From the NCBI GenBank assembly GCA_005656395.1, contig SRSI01000061.1, positions 1-64,000 on the forward strand: a stretch of 64,000 nucleotides of DNA. The letters run 5' to 3'. Positions 34,320 to 47,200 of this stretch are shown here, piece after piece (the first letter of the stretch is position 1; each line of letters opens with the position of its first letter). Origin of the DNA: Strongyloides papillosus (lineage: Eukaryota > Nematoda > Chromadorea > Rhabditida > Strongyloididae). The notes under the pieces were generated by a model that worked only from the letters and a program-made list of their open reading frames with translations, was not told the origin of the DNA and searched no databases. The translations under genes were made by a program, and so were the position numbers.

Positions 34320-35242
34320 ATGGATCCCGAAGTTTCACAATCCATTCAACAATCTTACTCAGTTAACACTCAAAAATCCTATTCCACTCATTTGAGAAAT
34401 TACCTTAACTTCTGTAAAGAAAATGGAATAAAGGATGAACACTTCTCCTTTAAGAATCTCACCAAATATCTATCAAAGATAGCTACCAGTGCCGCTCCAT
34501 CTACAGTTAATACAATAAAGAATTCACTAGTAGCCATAGCAAAGTTACGTAAGGTAACCTTCTCATCCCATGAAAAAACATTGCTAAGCAAACTCATAAA
34601 AGGGATCCAAGTGAATAACTACAATCATGATATTCAAAAATACATGACATCTGACTTGGACATCATTCTGAGACATATTGAAAACAACCCAGCCTCAATG
34701 GAAATGTCTATCAAAGATTTAACGTTTACAACAATTACTCTGATCTCCATTGTATCGCCACAAAGGATGAACGAGCTTGCTAGAATGTCTCTAGATCATA
34801 TGACCCTCTCGGATGCATGGGCTAATTTCACAATCCCGGGAAGATCAAAAATTCTACAGCCACTCACAAATTCCACAGAATGCACATTCAAAAATATGCA
34901 AATCCGAGCCTATGCCCACTCACCGCCCTATCCTTGTACTTAAAGCGTACGGAGCCTATACGCACTTCTCAAAATCTGTGGATAAGTTACGTCAAGCCAC
35001 ACAAAAATGTCACTGGAACTACACTAGGAAGATGGATCTATAATTACTACCTAACAGCTGGCTTAGATATAGGTAGACCACACAACATCAGGGGAGCTGC
35101 TGCATCAAAATACTATGAAATAGCAGGGTCTATTACAAATATGATAGAAGCTATTAACTGGGCATCTGAACACTCCTTCTTTAAGTTTTATCATAAGGAA
35201 ATTGGGAATAATTTCGGTGCTACTGTTCTCTCCTACAAATAA
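34320..35242 (+). pseudogene. DIRS tyrosine recombinase, one frameshift
   Basis: First frame 34320-34943 begins MDPEVSQSIQQSYSVNTQKS and holds the core-binding region and the first catalytic Arg (SPQRMNELARM). The frame changes near 34870-34885, and the rest continues in 34880-35242 with CPLTALSLYL, the HxxR pair (PHNIRGAAASKYY), INWASEH and the nucleophile Tyr in FFKFYHKE. All catalytic positions are present, but in two frames. The stop overlaps the start of the ICR. The family integrates the circular cDNA by recombination rather than by an integrase. Confidence 0.85.
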
Positions 35243-35343
35243 GCAATCTCACTACGTTAGTATCGACATATAATTGATAATTATACCAGGGATATCGTAG
35301 ATATCCTGCAAGTATAATTTATATTATATAAGATACTAACGTA
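35241..35343 (+). repeat. DIRS internal complementary region
   Basis: Reverse complement of the left end (31561-31594) followed without gap by the reverse complement of the right end (35685-35755). It serves as template for completing the termini in the rolling-circle model of DIRS replication (established for DIRS-1). Confidence 0.92.
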
Positions 35344-35578
35344 TGTACCCACCCATCAAAATTTAATCCGAATTATTACTTATACTTAATTAATTATTGT
35401 AATATTATTAATTATCTATCACCCAGCTACTTGCTGATCAAATACCATTAATATTTACTCTCTTATATCACCAGGTTACATGTACGAGTATATATAATTA
35501 ATTATAATAAATCTTGTTGTGTTAAATTATTGTTCCCACACCTTACGAGTACAGTATCACCTTATCACTTACAAAAAT
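35344..35578. other. Non-coding stretch between ICR and right ITR of the DIRS element
   Basis: AT-rich, no gene or repeat seen. Confidence 0.5.
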
Positions 35579-35696
35579 CTGATTAAATAGTGGCGCACCA
35601 CCAAAACTGTACGGAATTCCGAAATTCCGTGCAAGAAAAGGACTAAATCCAAGGAAAAGACCGCGTTATGCAAAGCAATCTCACTACGTTAGTATC
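35579..35696 (-). repeat. DIRS right inverted terminal repeat, 118 bp
   Basis: Inverted partner of 31571-31688. A further 59 bp (35697-35755) forms the right terminus and holds the near-perfect palindrome GGATATC-tac-GATATCC. Confidence 0.92.
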
Positions 35697-35755
35697 TTAT
35701 ATAATATAAATTATACTTGCAGGATATCTACGATATCCCTGGTATAATTATCAAT

Positions 35756-36996
35756 AATGACGGAAATTCTCTATAATACCTATGATTGTAAAATTTTAAT
35801 CATAATAACGATTTTGATTTTTAAATATTATGATATCTTTCAACGATGAATAGTGTGTCACCAAGACACATTCATTTTTGTTATCAAAAAACATATTCCA
35901 TGAATCATGAAGCGTCATTATTTGTTTCCATAAGAAGATTAAACTAAGAAATAAAAATTCTCAAATAAAAATATTCTACACTCTTCAATAAAGTACAAAA
36001 ATACACCCCTTCCAACATCTACAAACTAAAAAACAAATTCTCCAGTTATTTGTTGAGGTCTATAAATATGCACTTTGATAAAGCGTTTCCAAAGATCTTT
36101 AATAACATTAAATCCTATTAACTTGCATCCATTGCACTGTTATCTTATCTAAATTATAGGAAATGATAAGAGAATGATAGGAAGTGAGATGGCTTTAAAA
36201 AAGTTTTTATACTATATAAATACCACAAGGAGAATAAAGTTATTTCATTTTTTATGCTTTAGGAAAGGAGATAGAAAGAAAAATAATGTATTTTATTAAT
36301 AAATTAAATTTTCTTCCATACTAATAAATCAACAGAAAAAATGACAACATCTTTAAAGTTTTATTTACCATGTTGGAATATAAAAATGCGACTAAATTTA
36401 AATACCTCCTAAAACAATTGCAATTATTCATTAGTGATAGATGTTCTTAACAATTACAAAACAATAACATACGTAACAATCAACCTAAAAATAAATGATG
36501 AAAAATAGCATCCCTACAATACTCATCAACTATTTCTGTTAAAAAGAAAGCTTTATATAGTGGGAAAATGTACCTATAAAAAAGTATAAACTTAACAGAT
36601 TCTTTTCTTTATACTTTCTAACATATCACTAACTAATCAAAAAAAGTTTATGCATTTCATTTAGTATAACATTCAAAACCAATAAAATAAGCCTCCAAAT
36701 TTAACCTTTCCTATCCCATCACTATAATAAAATAATTTTATTAAAAAATTATTACTTATCATCTTATAATTTACAATCACTTATAACTAAGACATAAAAC
36801 ATATTAACGTGTTATTGTCATGATAAGATATCTCTTTCTAAATTCCATTTTTACAGACATATATATACGTATTTATATATACACAACATTTGTGTGTTAT
36901 GAAAACGACCTTCTTATTTAGTTAGTCAAATTTACAATAAATATTTTGACATATTATTAGTTTAAAAAAATATAAAATAAATAAACATACATAAAT
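35756..36996. promoter_or_regulatory. Intergenic region upstream of HPPD with several GATA sites
   Basis: No gene seen. GATA-type motifs occur as TTATCTTATCTAAA (about 36141-36153), AATGATAAGAGAATGATAGG (about 36161-36180) and TCATGATAAGATATCTC (about 36828-36845). Nematode gut genes are often driven by TGATAAG sites bound by ELT-type GATA factors, so this may be the HPPD promoter. That link is inference. Confidence 0.4.
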
Positions 36997-38225
36997 ATGG
37001 AGGACGTTAAGGTGGATGAAAGTTTTGAGAAGTATAGTGATATTATGGGAAGTTATATGAAGGAGTTCCATCATGTAGAGTTTTATGTTGTTAATGCTGT
37101 TCAGGTTTGTTTATTGTTTTGTTGGTGAATGATTAATGAATGTGAATATTTACCTTTTAGACTGCTCAGGTTTATTGTATTTTGTATGGATTTGAGATGT
37201 ATGCGATTAGTAGAGAGGATTCTGGTGTCGTAAGATATGCAATTAGGAATGGTCCTGTTATTTTAGTATTTTGTAGCAAAGTTGGACTTAAAGATAAAGA
37301 ATGGGATAATCACATAATTAAACATGGTGATTCTATTAAAGACGTTGCATTTAAGGTTAATAATATTGATAAAGTTATTGATTTGTTGAAAAAAGGTATT
37401 GATAATAAACATATAACTGGTGTAGGTATTGAAGAAAGAATATTTCATAATGGCAAATGTATTGGGTATAGAATACAATATGATAATAGTGATATTGTCC
37501 ACACATTATACGATCCATCCAAGTTTGATGGTTTTTTCCTACCTGGTTTTATGTGTTTTGAACCAAATGTATGTCAATATCTACCTAGAGCCATTGAATA
37601 CCTGGCTCTGGATCATGTTGTACAAAACCACCACGAAGGTACATTAGAAAAAGTAGCAGATTACTACAAAAAATCACTAGGATTAAATAGATTCTGGTCC
37701 ATTGACGACAAAACATGCCACTCAGAGTACTCAGCAATGAATGCATGGTTAGTGGTAAACGTTAGCAAAGAAGTCCAAATGACAATAGCTGAACCAGTAA
37801 CCGGAACAAGGAGAGGTCGAGGACAAATCCAGGAATTCCTCGATTTCCACGGCGGCCCAGGTATCCAACACCTAGCACTAAAAGTCGAGAACATCATCGA
37901 AACAGTAACAAATCTCAAAAAAAGAGGTGTACAATTCCTATCAATCCCAGATGAGTATTATGACGACTTAAAAGAAAGATTAAAAGGACATTATGTAAAA
38001 ATTTATGAAAATTTGGATGATCTTCAAAGATTAAACATACTTGTTGATTTTGATGATAATGGATATTTACTACAAATATTTACAAAACCAGTTCAAGATC
38101 GACCAACACTTTTTTTAGAAATCATACAAAGAGAAAATTTCAATGGTTTTGGGGCAGGAAATTTTAAAAGTCTATTTGAGGCTTTGGAGGCTGAACAAAA
38201 GAAACGTGGTACATTATTTTGTTAA
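36997..38225 (+). CDS. hpd-1: 4-hydroxyphenylpyruvate dioxygenase (HPPD), two exons
   Basis: Exon 1 36997-37104, 56-nt phase-0 intron 37105-37160 (GTTTGT...CCTTTTAG), exon 2 37161-38225; 390 aa, the normal length. The enzyme converts 4-hydroxyphenylpyruvate to homogentisate in tyrosine catabolism, in the cytosol, using Fe(II) and O2. Two vicinal-oxygen-chelate halves are visible. The three iron ligands are present: His about 188 (LALDHVVQNHH), His about 273 (GGPGIQHLALK) and Glu about 356 (LFLEIIQREN). The C-terminal FNGFGAGNFKSLFEALE helix that gates the active site is intact. The start gives MEDVKVDESFEKYS and the conserved FHHVEFYVVNA. Gene symbol follows C. elegans usage. Confidence 0.96.
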
Positions 38226-38325
38226 TATTTTTTTAACTAATTTTTTATTTTTATTTTATTTGCATAAAGTGATATATGTATATTTAGTGAATGATTAACA
38301 GTTTTAAAGGTTTATATAGAAAATC

Positions 38326-38880
38326 TTACATTCTAACAATTAGTGATTTAAGGAAATTTCTTATACTTGATAGCATTGATAATTTGCGAATCGTTACGTA
38401 TCTTTCATCTTCCTCTTCTGACCACATGGAGTCAGTGTAGGGGAAATATCCCATGACTGTAACGAAATTACAATATACTTGAGCTGTTGTTTTACAATTA
38501 GTATCACTAGAACTATTAGAATCCTCTAAACTAGCTATAAGGCATTGGCAGAAGGTAAGATCACAATAATTCCTTCCTATTTGGTTGTGATAACAATAGT
38601 CATGGTATTTACAACATTGATTCAAATTTTCTATAAAAACATTAGTTATTATTCTTAATAATCAAAAAAAACTATTATTATAATTACCTTTAGCTTTGGG
38701 ACACCTATAACTAGCAGATATAGCACTCAACTGCTCATTCTCCCCATTCCCACAAAACCACTGCCCAGTATTTTCATAACGTTGCTGAAGAGTAGGTAGA
38801 TGAGTCAAAGCAATGATAAGTAAGATACAAGATGTTCCTAATAATGAAAGAAATGTATAAAAACAGATACGTGCTATCAT
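38326..38880 (-). CDS. Secretory phospholipase A2-like protein, two exons
   Basis: Exon 1 38688-38880, 57-nt intron 38631-38687 (GTAATT...TTTATAG, phase 1), exon 2 38326-38630; 165 aa. The join makes CPKAKENLNQCCKYHDYCYH. Residues about 5-27 form a hydrophobic segment (signal peptide or anchor). QWFCGNGE is the calcium-loop region, and CCKYHDYCY holds the catalytic His-Asp of PLA2, which hydrolyses the sn-2 ester of phospholipids. CDLTFCQCL gives further disulfide cysteines. The last ~35 residues (Ser/Arg-rich, SIRNFLKSLIVRM) go beyond the usual core. It converges on HPPD with about 100 bp between the stops. Confidence 0.88.
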
Positions 38881-41790
38881 TAAACTTGAGAGTTATATTT
38901 ATAATACCTATCATCTAACTAATTTCACCCTCCACCACACAGACAAATAAATACAAAAAATTATTGACAAAGATTTGAATTATTCAAAATGCAAAAGTAA
39001 AATTAAAAAAACTGTTTGTCATTTTTAGGTAGGAGACTACATGTCTATGATTTATAATATGTTTTTAATTTTTATATTTACTATACGTTTTTAATATCAA
39101 AATGTGAACAGTGGCACGTAGATATTATTTATATAAAAAGTAGAAGGTATTTTTATTTTAAGTTTAAAGTTATACTTTTTGTTAACATCTTAAAATGAGG
39201 ATTAATCTTTGTAAGAAATATGTAATAAATATGTATTTGTTTCATAAAATATTTTTTCTAATCAGTGAGGTTAATAAGTATAATATATATGTGTTATATA
39301 AGAAAATCGGTTTATAGTTAGTAAAGAGCCTATTAAAATAATTAGTTGATTTATACGTTAAAGAAAGACACTTTGTAGTATTCACCTTGATCCACCCGTT
39401 CCATCAACTTATTTTTGTAAATTATTTCTTTTTTTATACAAAATGTTAACAGTTGGTGCGGAAACAATCAAAATATATATTATTCAAATGTGTTTTTATT
39501 AAAAAAGTTGTAAAGTTATAATAATATTCAAAATTATGTTTAAAAGTTTATATTGCTCTATGAATATGAATAATAAGATTTTTCTTTAATTCATAATATG
39601 TAAGGGTTAAAAAAAGTACATACTATGTAGTAAAGATTGTGAGATATATGTTATATTTGAAATTAACTAATATAACACATTTTTTGGTGCCCTATATATG
39701 TGATATTTTACCATACTACACTTCTTGATTGGCATCTCTAATATATAAATGTAACTATACTTTGTATTGTTTAACATCATTAATATCTAACGTTCACCCT
39801 AAATATATGTATTTCATTCTTCTTATTGTCCTCAGCATCATCCTCATATCTATTAAATTACATTTGAAACTATATTTACGTTAATTTTTAACCTTTCAAC
39901 ATAAAATTTTAAAAAATAAATTAAATAAATTCTTTTAACTGTGTATTTTAGGGGTAACTTTCTAGATAGTTAAGTTATACTAATTAATACAAAGTTATTC
40001 ATCATAACTAATCTGTTGTCAGTTAAATATATATATATATATTTTAAATGTTTATTTCGATTCTTAAATATAATTTTTACTTTTTATATAGAATAAATAT
40101 ATATAATATTGAAACAAGGTTTTATTAATGTCAATTAATGTCCTTGAAATTAATTCTTTGCTTGGATAAACTTTTATTGAAACCCTAAAGACTGTAACAT
40201 TTTTACAACGCTTCTTTATATTATATTTTTATAAAAAAAGATAATAAAAAATAAGTTTGTATCTTCTCGACAATTTAATCTTAAAATATTTAATGATAAG
40301 ATTTTCATTTTCTTACCGAACACGTCATTGAATAGAGTATATATTATAATCTATTATGCTACATGTATAATATTGAAAATATTATATTGAAGGTAATAAA
40401 AAAATCAACACCTTTCAATCTGCATTATGTTACATTAGTTTTCATTTATATTTAATATTGTATTACACTCAAAAATGAAACATGTATATATTCTCATTTA
40501 CCATTCCTTTCCTCCAAATACAAAATTATGACTATTCTCCCTTACAATAAACATAATTTATGTATAGTTTTGGGAACTTCTATTACAAGCTAATCATTAC
40601 TAATGATCAAAATATATATTATATGAATGTTCTTTATTTTTACTTTTTTTCTACTTTAAAATCATTTACCTCTCATATCATTTTAAACATACAAAAGTGT
40701 CAATCATTTTATTTACACTTCTATTCTTTTTTTAGCACCAAGAAAACAAATATCTAACTTTTTTATCTCTTCATTTTTTAAACTATTTTAATAGTAGAGA
40801 AAGCGTAGGCAATAAGTAAATTAATTTACAGATGTGTGTCATTCTAAAAAAAGACTTACACCATAACTATTTAATTTAAGATAACTGTAAAGAAAACCAC
40901 ATTTCTTTGAGTGCCATTTTTATGTTTCTTTACTCCTATAATATGATTATGCATTTTTTATAACAAATGTTTCAAGTTTCTATAAGACACAATCCAACTA
41001 CTTACTATTATCATTTGCACTATATAAATCTTAACTGTTCTATTATTACTTTTTATTGATAGTTATTTTTAATTCCTTATATGGGATGATATATGTATAA
41101 AAATTTATTTTTATATTTTCAACTTTTTATGTCTCAATTGTTCGATTAATTAAATGTAAAATGAACATACAAATTCAAAACAATTATCTTGGTAACTTGA
41201 ATATAAAATAAAAATCTTTCTTAAAAAATTTTATTAAACTTTCCTTTTCTCTCGTGTAATTTATCAATAATATAATTACACATAAAATTTTCATTTTAAT
41301 AGTTTTTTTAAAATATTTTATTAAATTAAATAATATTCGTCAAACTTTTCAAGGTAAAAAAGAAAAGTCTAAATAATTATGTTATCATTTCAATATATTT
41401 ACAACATATTTGGTACTTATTAATATACATACATATTTATTTCAACCACCAATAATAATAATTATTATTATTATCTAATTGATAATACAAATTTAGACAT
41501 TATTAATTGACTATAACATTTTACAACATACACATATTTAGATTTTTATTATTATTATACAACCAAAACATATTATTATTAATGTTTTTAGAATATAAAT
41601 AAAATTTAATCTTATGTTTATTAGTAGCTTCATTATTATTTTATGTTATAATATCGTAAAACATCAATTGCCTTCAGATAATTTGCACCTAAAGCATATT
41701 TGTTTTTGTTAATTTTTTACTTCCATTTTGATTGATTAATAATTAATATATAAATAATAAAATTTTTACTATTTTTTAAGATTAGAAATA
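38881..41790. other. Intergenic, 2.9 kb, AT-rich
   Basis: No gene I can support on either strand. Contains microsatellite-like TA runs (about 40026-40044) and a perfect AAT/ATT palindrome, AATAATAATAATTATTATTATTA (about 41449-41472). It separates the divergent PLA2 and TDP-43-domain genes, so it should hold both promoters. Confidence 0.5.
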
Positions 41791-44244
41791 ATGACTGCTG
41801 CGGTTGGGGTGACCAATATTAATGAAAGTCCACCTAAAGGTAATGAATAAATGTTTTTTATTTACTTTAATTTTTTTGATTCTTTATTAGGATGGCTTCG
41901 TATACAGATGGAACCTATAGATATTCCATTGGAGGGGGATGAAAGCATTCTATTCTCGATAGTACAAAGTTCTATTCCTGGAGCTCATGGTCTTTATTAC
42001 AAAGAAAATGGTATACAGAAAGCCTTGAAATATGATTCAAGTAGTGGAAGAATTCATAAACCATCTCAAGGATGGGATTCATCCCCAATTTATGTTAATA
42101 TAGGTAACCTAATTAACTATAAATTTATTATTCTTTTTATATAGCTCATGGATGCCGTCCCTATGGTAAAAAAGCTGATGCATATACAACAGCAACTGAG
42201 AGATTTGAAAAATCCGTGGAATTGGTACAAAAAATGCTTGGTATGTTAAACATATAATAAAATATCACAATAAAATTATACATAAAATTACCTATCATAA
42301 AATTTTATGGAATTTCAACTTCATTTTTTATCATCTTTTGACATTTAAATTAAAATAATGTTCCATCAATATGATGTATATATATTTTTTCATCTGTAGG
42401 ACATTTGCATAAAAATTGGTGTTGTATATTTGTTTAATTAATGTGTTTTTATGAAAGAAAAAATTTTAAATTTAATTATGAAATAATAATTTAATTGTAT
42501 ATTTTTTAGCTGCTTCTGGTGGAGTTTATGGAAAGAAAAGTAAAGGATTAGACAGCTTGGCAGTCGGAGCTATATTAAGAGAGAAAGGGCTCCTTAAAAA
42601 GAGTACACCAAAAGAAGAGGCTGTTGAAAAGGATATTATTAAGAAAGAGGAAGTATCAAAGAAGGAAAGTGTTAAAAAGGATGATGGTGAAATGAAAAAA
42701 CTTGAGAATGAAATAAATGACTTAAAAAATAACAATCTTAAGCTAGAGAAAGAACTCAAAGAATGCAAAGACTGGATGATTGAGGCTAAAAAAATGTTTA
42801 ACGACCTCCGTGCAACAACCCCATACTCTGAAAAAGAACATATCTCCGAGGCAAGTTATGAAAGTCAAACAAATACCCTTGAAAATATGGATTCATCAAA
42901 GATATTAAGTGAATCACATGAAACTAAGGCCCTTCAATTTGAGAATGATACTTTGAAACAGGAATTAACTATGGCTGAACAGAAGATTACCGAGCTCCAG
43001 GAAGAGATTGCTAAAAAGGATTTTGCTATGAATAATAATCGTTTTAATTCATCACGTCTTCATCCAACTAATTTGTATACTAATCAACAAAATAGTCAAC
43101 AACAAAATCAAAGTCCATTCTTCCAACAAAGCAGTCAAAACTTCTATCCACCCATTATGAATTGTAGAGGAATTGGAAATCATTGTTGTGGAAATTATGG
43201 AGGGGGGTATCCAAGTTATTTGGATAATCCTTTATACAGAGCACCATATGAGGAAGAGTTAAATTTAAAGAGAAAACAATTGGAGTTGGCTGATAATAGG
43301 ATCCAAACACTTGAAGCTGAACTTGAATTTGAGAAAAAACGTATAGAGAAGAATGATACAAACCTAAGACATAGTTTTCTAATCAAAAAACAACCATGTG
43401 GACTTCGGAACAAGAATGACATACTAACAACGTAAGTAAACAAAATAAAATACAATTATTAATTATTTTTTTCATTAAAGTGACTTTTTGGTAAAAAATG
43501 GTTATGAAATGAAGAGAACATGGTTTGAAGTTGAGCTACCCTGGAAGGCTACAGATGTCTTTATAGTTGTAAGTTACCATATTTTTATAATCAATCTAAA
43601 ATCACAGCTCTGTGAAAGAATTTTAAATTCGATCATTGAAGTATACATATTAATCAAATGTCATAATAAGGTATCTATATAATTCATAATGATACTTTTG
43701 TAATTGAATGTTTGATTATGTATACTTTTAATTATCTAAAACAAAATATCGTTACTCTTTGATGTGTGTTTAAACTACTTTTGTGGTTGTGTATTTGACA
43801 TTATTTATACAAAACCGTTCTAGTAATTATCTTCTTTGCATTTTATAAATATTAATATGTATATTAATATTAAATATGTTCAAAGAATACTAGGGAACAC
43901 AAATTAAAATTCAAAACCTGATAATCTTTTTTACAAAATTCTTGTTAAACTCCATATTAAAACGATTACACGGTTGACGTAAAAATTAAATACTAAAAAA
44001 ATAAAGATCACAGAATATTAAAATTAAAATGCATATATTTCAGGGAAGTTTCACCAACTGGGAATGTGCTTTAAAATGTAATCCATTACGTAACAATAAA
44101 AACAACTACGGAATATGGTGTGATTTACCTAAAGGAACACATGAATTTAAATTTATCGCTGATGGAGCATGGGTACATTCAACTTTCTATCAGGCTTGTT
44201 CCAATGACTTTAAGACATTGAATAATTTTATTTCCGTTAATTAA
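41791..44244 (+). CDS. TDP-43 N-terminal-domain protein fused to AMPK-beta-type glycogen-binding domain, six exons
   Basis: Exons 41791-41839, 41891-42103, 42145-42240, 42510-43431, 43481-43568 and 44044-44244, all with GT-AG ends and matching phases; 522 aa. Residues about 17-90 match the TDP-43 N-terminal oligomerisation domain: LRIQMEPIDIPLEGDE, SSIPGAHGLYYKE, a GW and SPIYVNI. No RRM follows. Instead comes a Lys/Glu-rich and coiled-coil region (about 130-300), a Gln/Asn/Cys/Gly-rich stretch near 320-350, a second coiled coil, and a C-terminal CBM48/AMPK1 domain (WFEVELPWKATDVFIVGSFTNW ... GIWCDLPKGTHEFKFIADG). The CBM lies in the last two exons and binds glycogen-like glucans in relatives. 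Function of the combination is unknown. Confidence 0.85.
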
Positions 44245-47200
44245 CGGTAAAGGAGGTATAATAAGGAGGGTGGTGGTGCGTGTTTATGTGTAATGAAATA
44301 TGATGGTAGAGGAGTTTACATAATCGTTGTTTATCATTTTTACAAAATACCTTATTTAATTAATATGGTGCCTGTGTAAAACCTTCTGGTGAAATTATAT
44401 TATTTTGAAATGTGTGGTGTGAGGTGGTTAATTTTAGAGATAAGAAAAAATATTCATTAAGCTTATTTTTGTTGTGTAAAGCCTAAAATTATATTTTTTC
44501 AATATAAAGTTGTGAGATCAAAATAAATGTTGTTTGAAATTTTTAACTTTTATTTTATCAATATCTTTGTAATGTATCTTTCTTAACGTTAAATTTGATG
44601 GAGCAAATTAATTTATGATTGAAGGTATTGCAAAAAGAGAACAAAGATAATTTTTTCCTTTTTATGTTTGCGATGAAGATTAAATATTAAGTTAAGAGAT
44701 TTAACAATAAAATAGAGAGTTATAATGATAATGGAAATTTTCTCCACTTTGATGAAATGTTCTGTATAAAAAAACCTAATTAACTTTTGAAAATGATTTA
44801 ATAATCTTTAGAAAAATTTTCATCAAAAATATATCTTTATTAATCAAAGATTACTTTTTAGTATATGAAAATTATTTCTAAGCAACGATAATTCTGATAA
44901 TTTAAACGTCATCCTATACTTTTATTTTGATAACGTGGTTGTAAAAAATTTATTCTAATGTCAAGATAGTGTTTAATATGCCTGCAAATTTTTAATAATT
45001 GTTTTAAAAGAATTATATGCGTATTCTTGAGAGGAGAGTAATTTGATGTGAAATGCATTACAACACACGTATATCTCCTCAATGTCGACACATTCATTTT
45101 TAATTTAGTATTCTGTGGGTTTATTGGGATACAAGAAAAGAATTGAAATATGACGTCTTTTCTTATTTTATTATGAATAGAGTTTAATTTCATATTGTTT
45201 TAATTTTTGGATGACAATGAAGCAATTTTTAAAAAAGCATTTTATGTGGGTTATTGTTTTAATGTTTAAAATGTGGATAATCATTACAAATGGATGAATG
45301 TAAAAAACTTGATAGAGATTCATGAAAACACAACGGAACTTGTATTCATAAAAACAAGGATATTTTTCAATAAAAAATATATAAAGTTATTTAATTATGT
45401 ATAAAAATACAAAAATAACAACAAATCTTTCTCATGTAAACAATTAATAACAGCTTGTTAAAAGTATTATGTAAAAAAATACTCCACATTTATAAATAAT
45501 TTTCTACCAACCAACAAACAAATATCTTTCAATTTAATCTTTTATTTATTCATTTTTTAAAACTTTCCATTTATGTAAAAATTTTATTACAAAACTGACA
45601 AATTATTTTAATAGCTGTTATCACGAAATGATTAATATTGATACATCTTTTTATCGTTTCCATAATTCTCCTTGTAATTATTATTCATAATTCTTTCCAA
45701 ACACCAATCCATCTGAAAATGTGTATATTTGATACTTCTCATCAAAACATATTATATTCAAATACTCCTCAACAAAAGGATAAAAGAAGGAATCAAATTC
45801 AACATTTTGAGTACCAAAAAGTATTTTACTTCCCTATCGTTTTATAATAACTTTTTTTACCCAAACAATTATACTTGAAATTAAATATTATACTTCTCAC
45901 ATAGTAAAAATCACTCAAATATTTGGAGAAAATGATATAGAATTAAAAACTACACGTTTCCACGTATCATAGTTTTTATTTTCATTTAAAAACACATTAA
46001 GCTCTAATAAGTTGATTAAGAGGTAACTGTTACTTTTTGAAAATTTGATGAAGGAATTAGGTTAATCTTTAACTTATTCAAATGATATATTGAGGTCAGG
46101 AAATAATACTTTCATTTTTAGTCGTTCTCCAATTCATTTAACTCTCAACTCTTTGTTTATCTCGCTGCCTCTCTCTCTCCCAACCAATTTTCCGTCGTTC
46201 CATTTTTTTACATCAAATATGTTTACTGAAAATGTGAAAATTGTATCCTAAAATTCCAGCACACAAAACATTTTTTATTCTCCAACATTGTGGAATGTCT
46301 CTTTCACTTTTCAAGTTTGATTACACACATTCCGAGGTACATAAATATACATTGTATCTATGTAAACACAAAAAGGTGGAGTTTTTGAGGATCGAAGGTG
46401 CTTATTTTAAAGGAAGCTTTTCCACTCTACTAAAATGCATATATAAATGAGGTAAACTATTAACAGAACATATATTCCATAATTTTATATTCCATCCTAT
46501 TGACTCTTTCTCAATCCTTTTTACACATATAATAAATTATAACTTTATATTTCCTTTGTATATGCGATATCAGAAAAGGAAGATATAATGTGTATTAAAA
46601 AAATTTTCTATAAACAGATTGGTAATGGAGGATAAGAAAGATATATATATCTATATGGTTTATTTTAGATTTATTTATAAACTAATCTACTTCAAAGCCA
46701 AGCATCGTTTTTATGTTCTTCCATTTCTATTTATCCCCACCAGTGCGCCATTCTTTCTAGATATTACTTTCTAATTTTTCTGTCAAAAAAAGAAAAGAGA
46801 GAGTTTAAAGTTTATTTTAAATTATCTTAAATGTGGTCTTTAATCAACTGGAATATCAAATACTAAACTAAAAAAATGATACTTACTTCTTTAAACCAAC
46901 ATATTTTAGTAGTTTATTGTGTAGAATGTCATTTTAACTGACAATTTTAATAATTACACTCCATTTAATCAATTATCTTCGGCATAAAAAATGTTTTATA
47001 ATGCATTTTACTCACATTCAATAGTTTGAAAAATTTTTCTTTATCTTTATGATGGAAATTAAGTTAGAGATTTTGTATTTAAAAGTAAGAAACATTCTTT
47101 TTTAGTTGAGCATTTTTTACCATGTTTATAATGAAATTTTATCATTCTTTTTTCTCATTCACAAACACCAAATCACCATCCTCTTTGTTATCATTATAAT

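Larger units (their letters stand above)
31561..35755 (+). mobile_element. DIRS-type tyrosine-recombinase retrotransposon, structurally complete, coding-defective
   Basis: Order: left terminus, 118-bp inverted terminal repeat, gag-like frame, RT-RNase H, C-terminal DLFAS domain, tyrosine recombinase, internal complementary region (ICR), right inverted repeat, right terminus. The ICR (35241-35343) is the reverse complement of left terminus 31561-31594 joined to that of right terminus 35685-35755, the hallmark of DIRS elements that replicate through a circular intermediate. No target-site duplication is seen, as expected for recombinase-mediated integration; an AT is shared at the junction. Three lesions break the coding part: a TAG in gag, a 1-nt shift in RT and a 1-nt shift in the recombinase. 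Confidence 0.93.

Noticed and set aside
35344..35578. An extra gene between DIRS recombinase and right repeat
   Set aside because: No open frame of note; AT-rich non-coding.
38326..38625. PLA2 domain as a stand-alone frame starting at MNQCC
   Set aside because: It lacks the signal segment and calcium loop; the upstream exon with matching splice sites supplies both.
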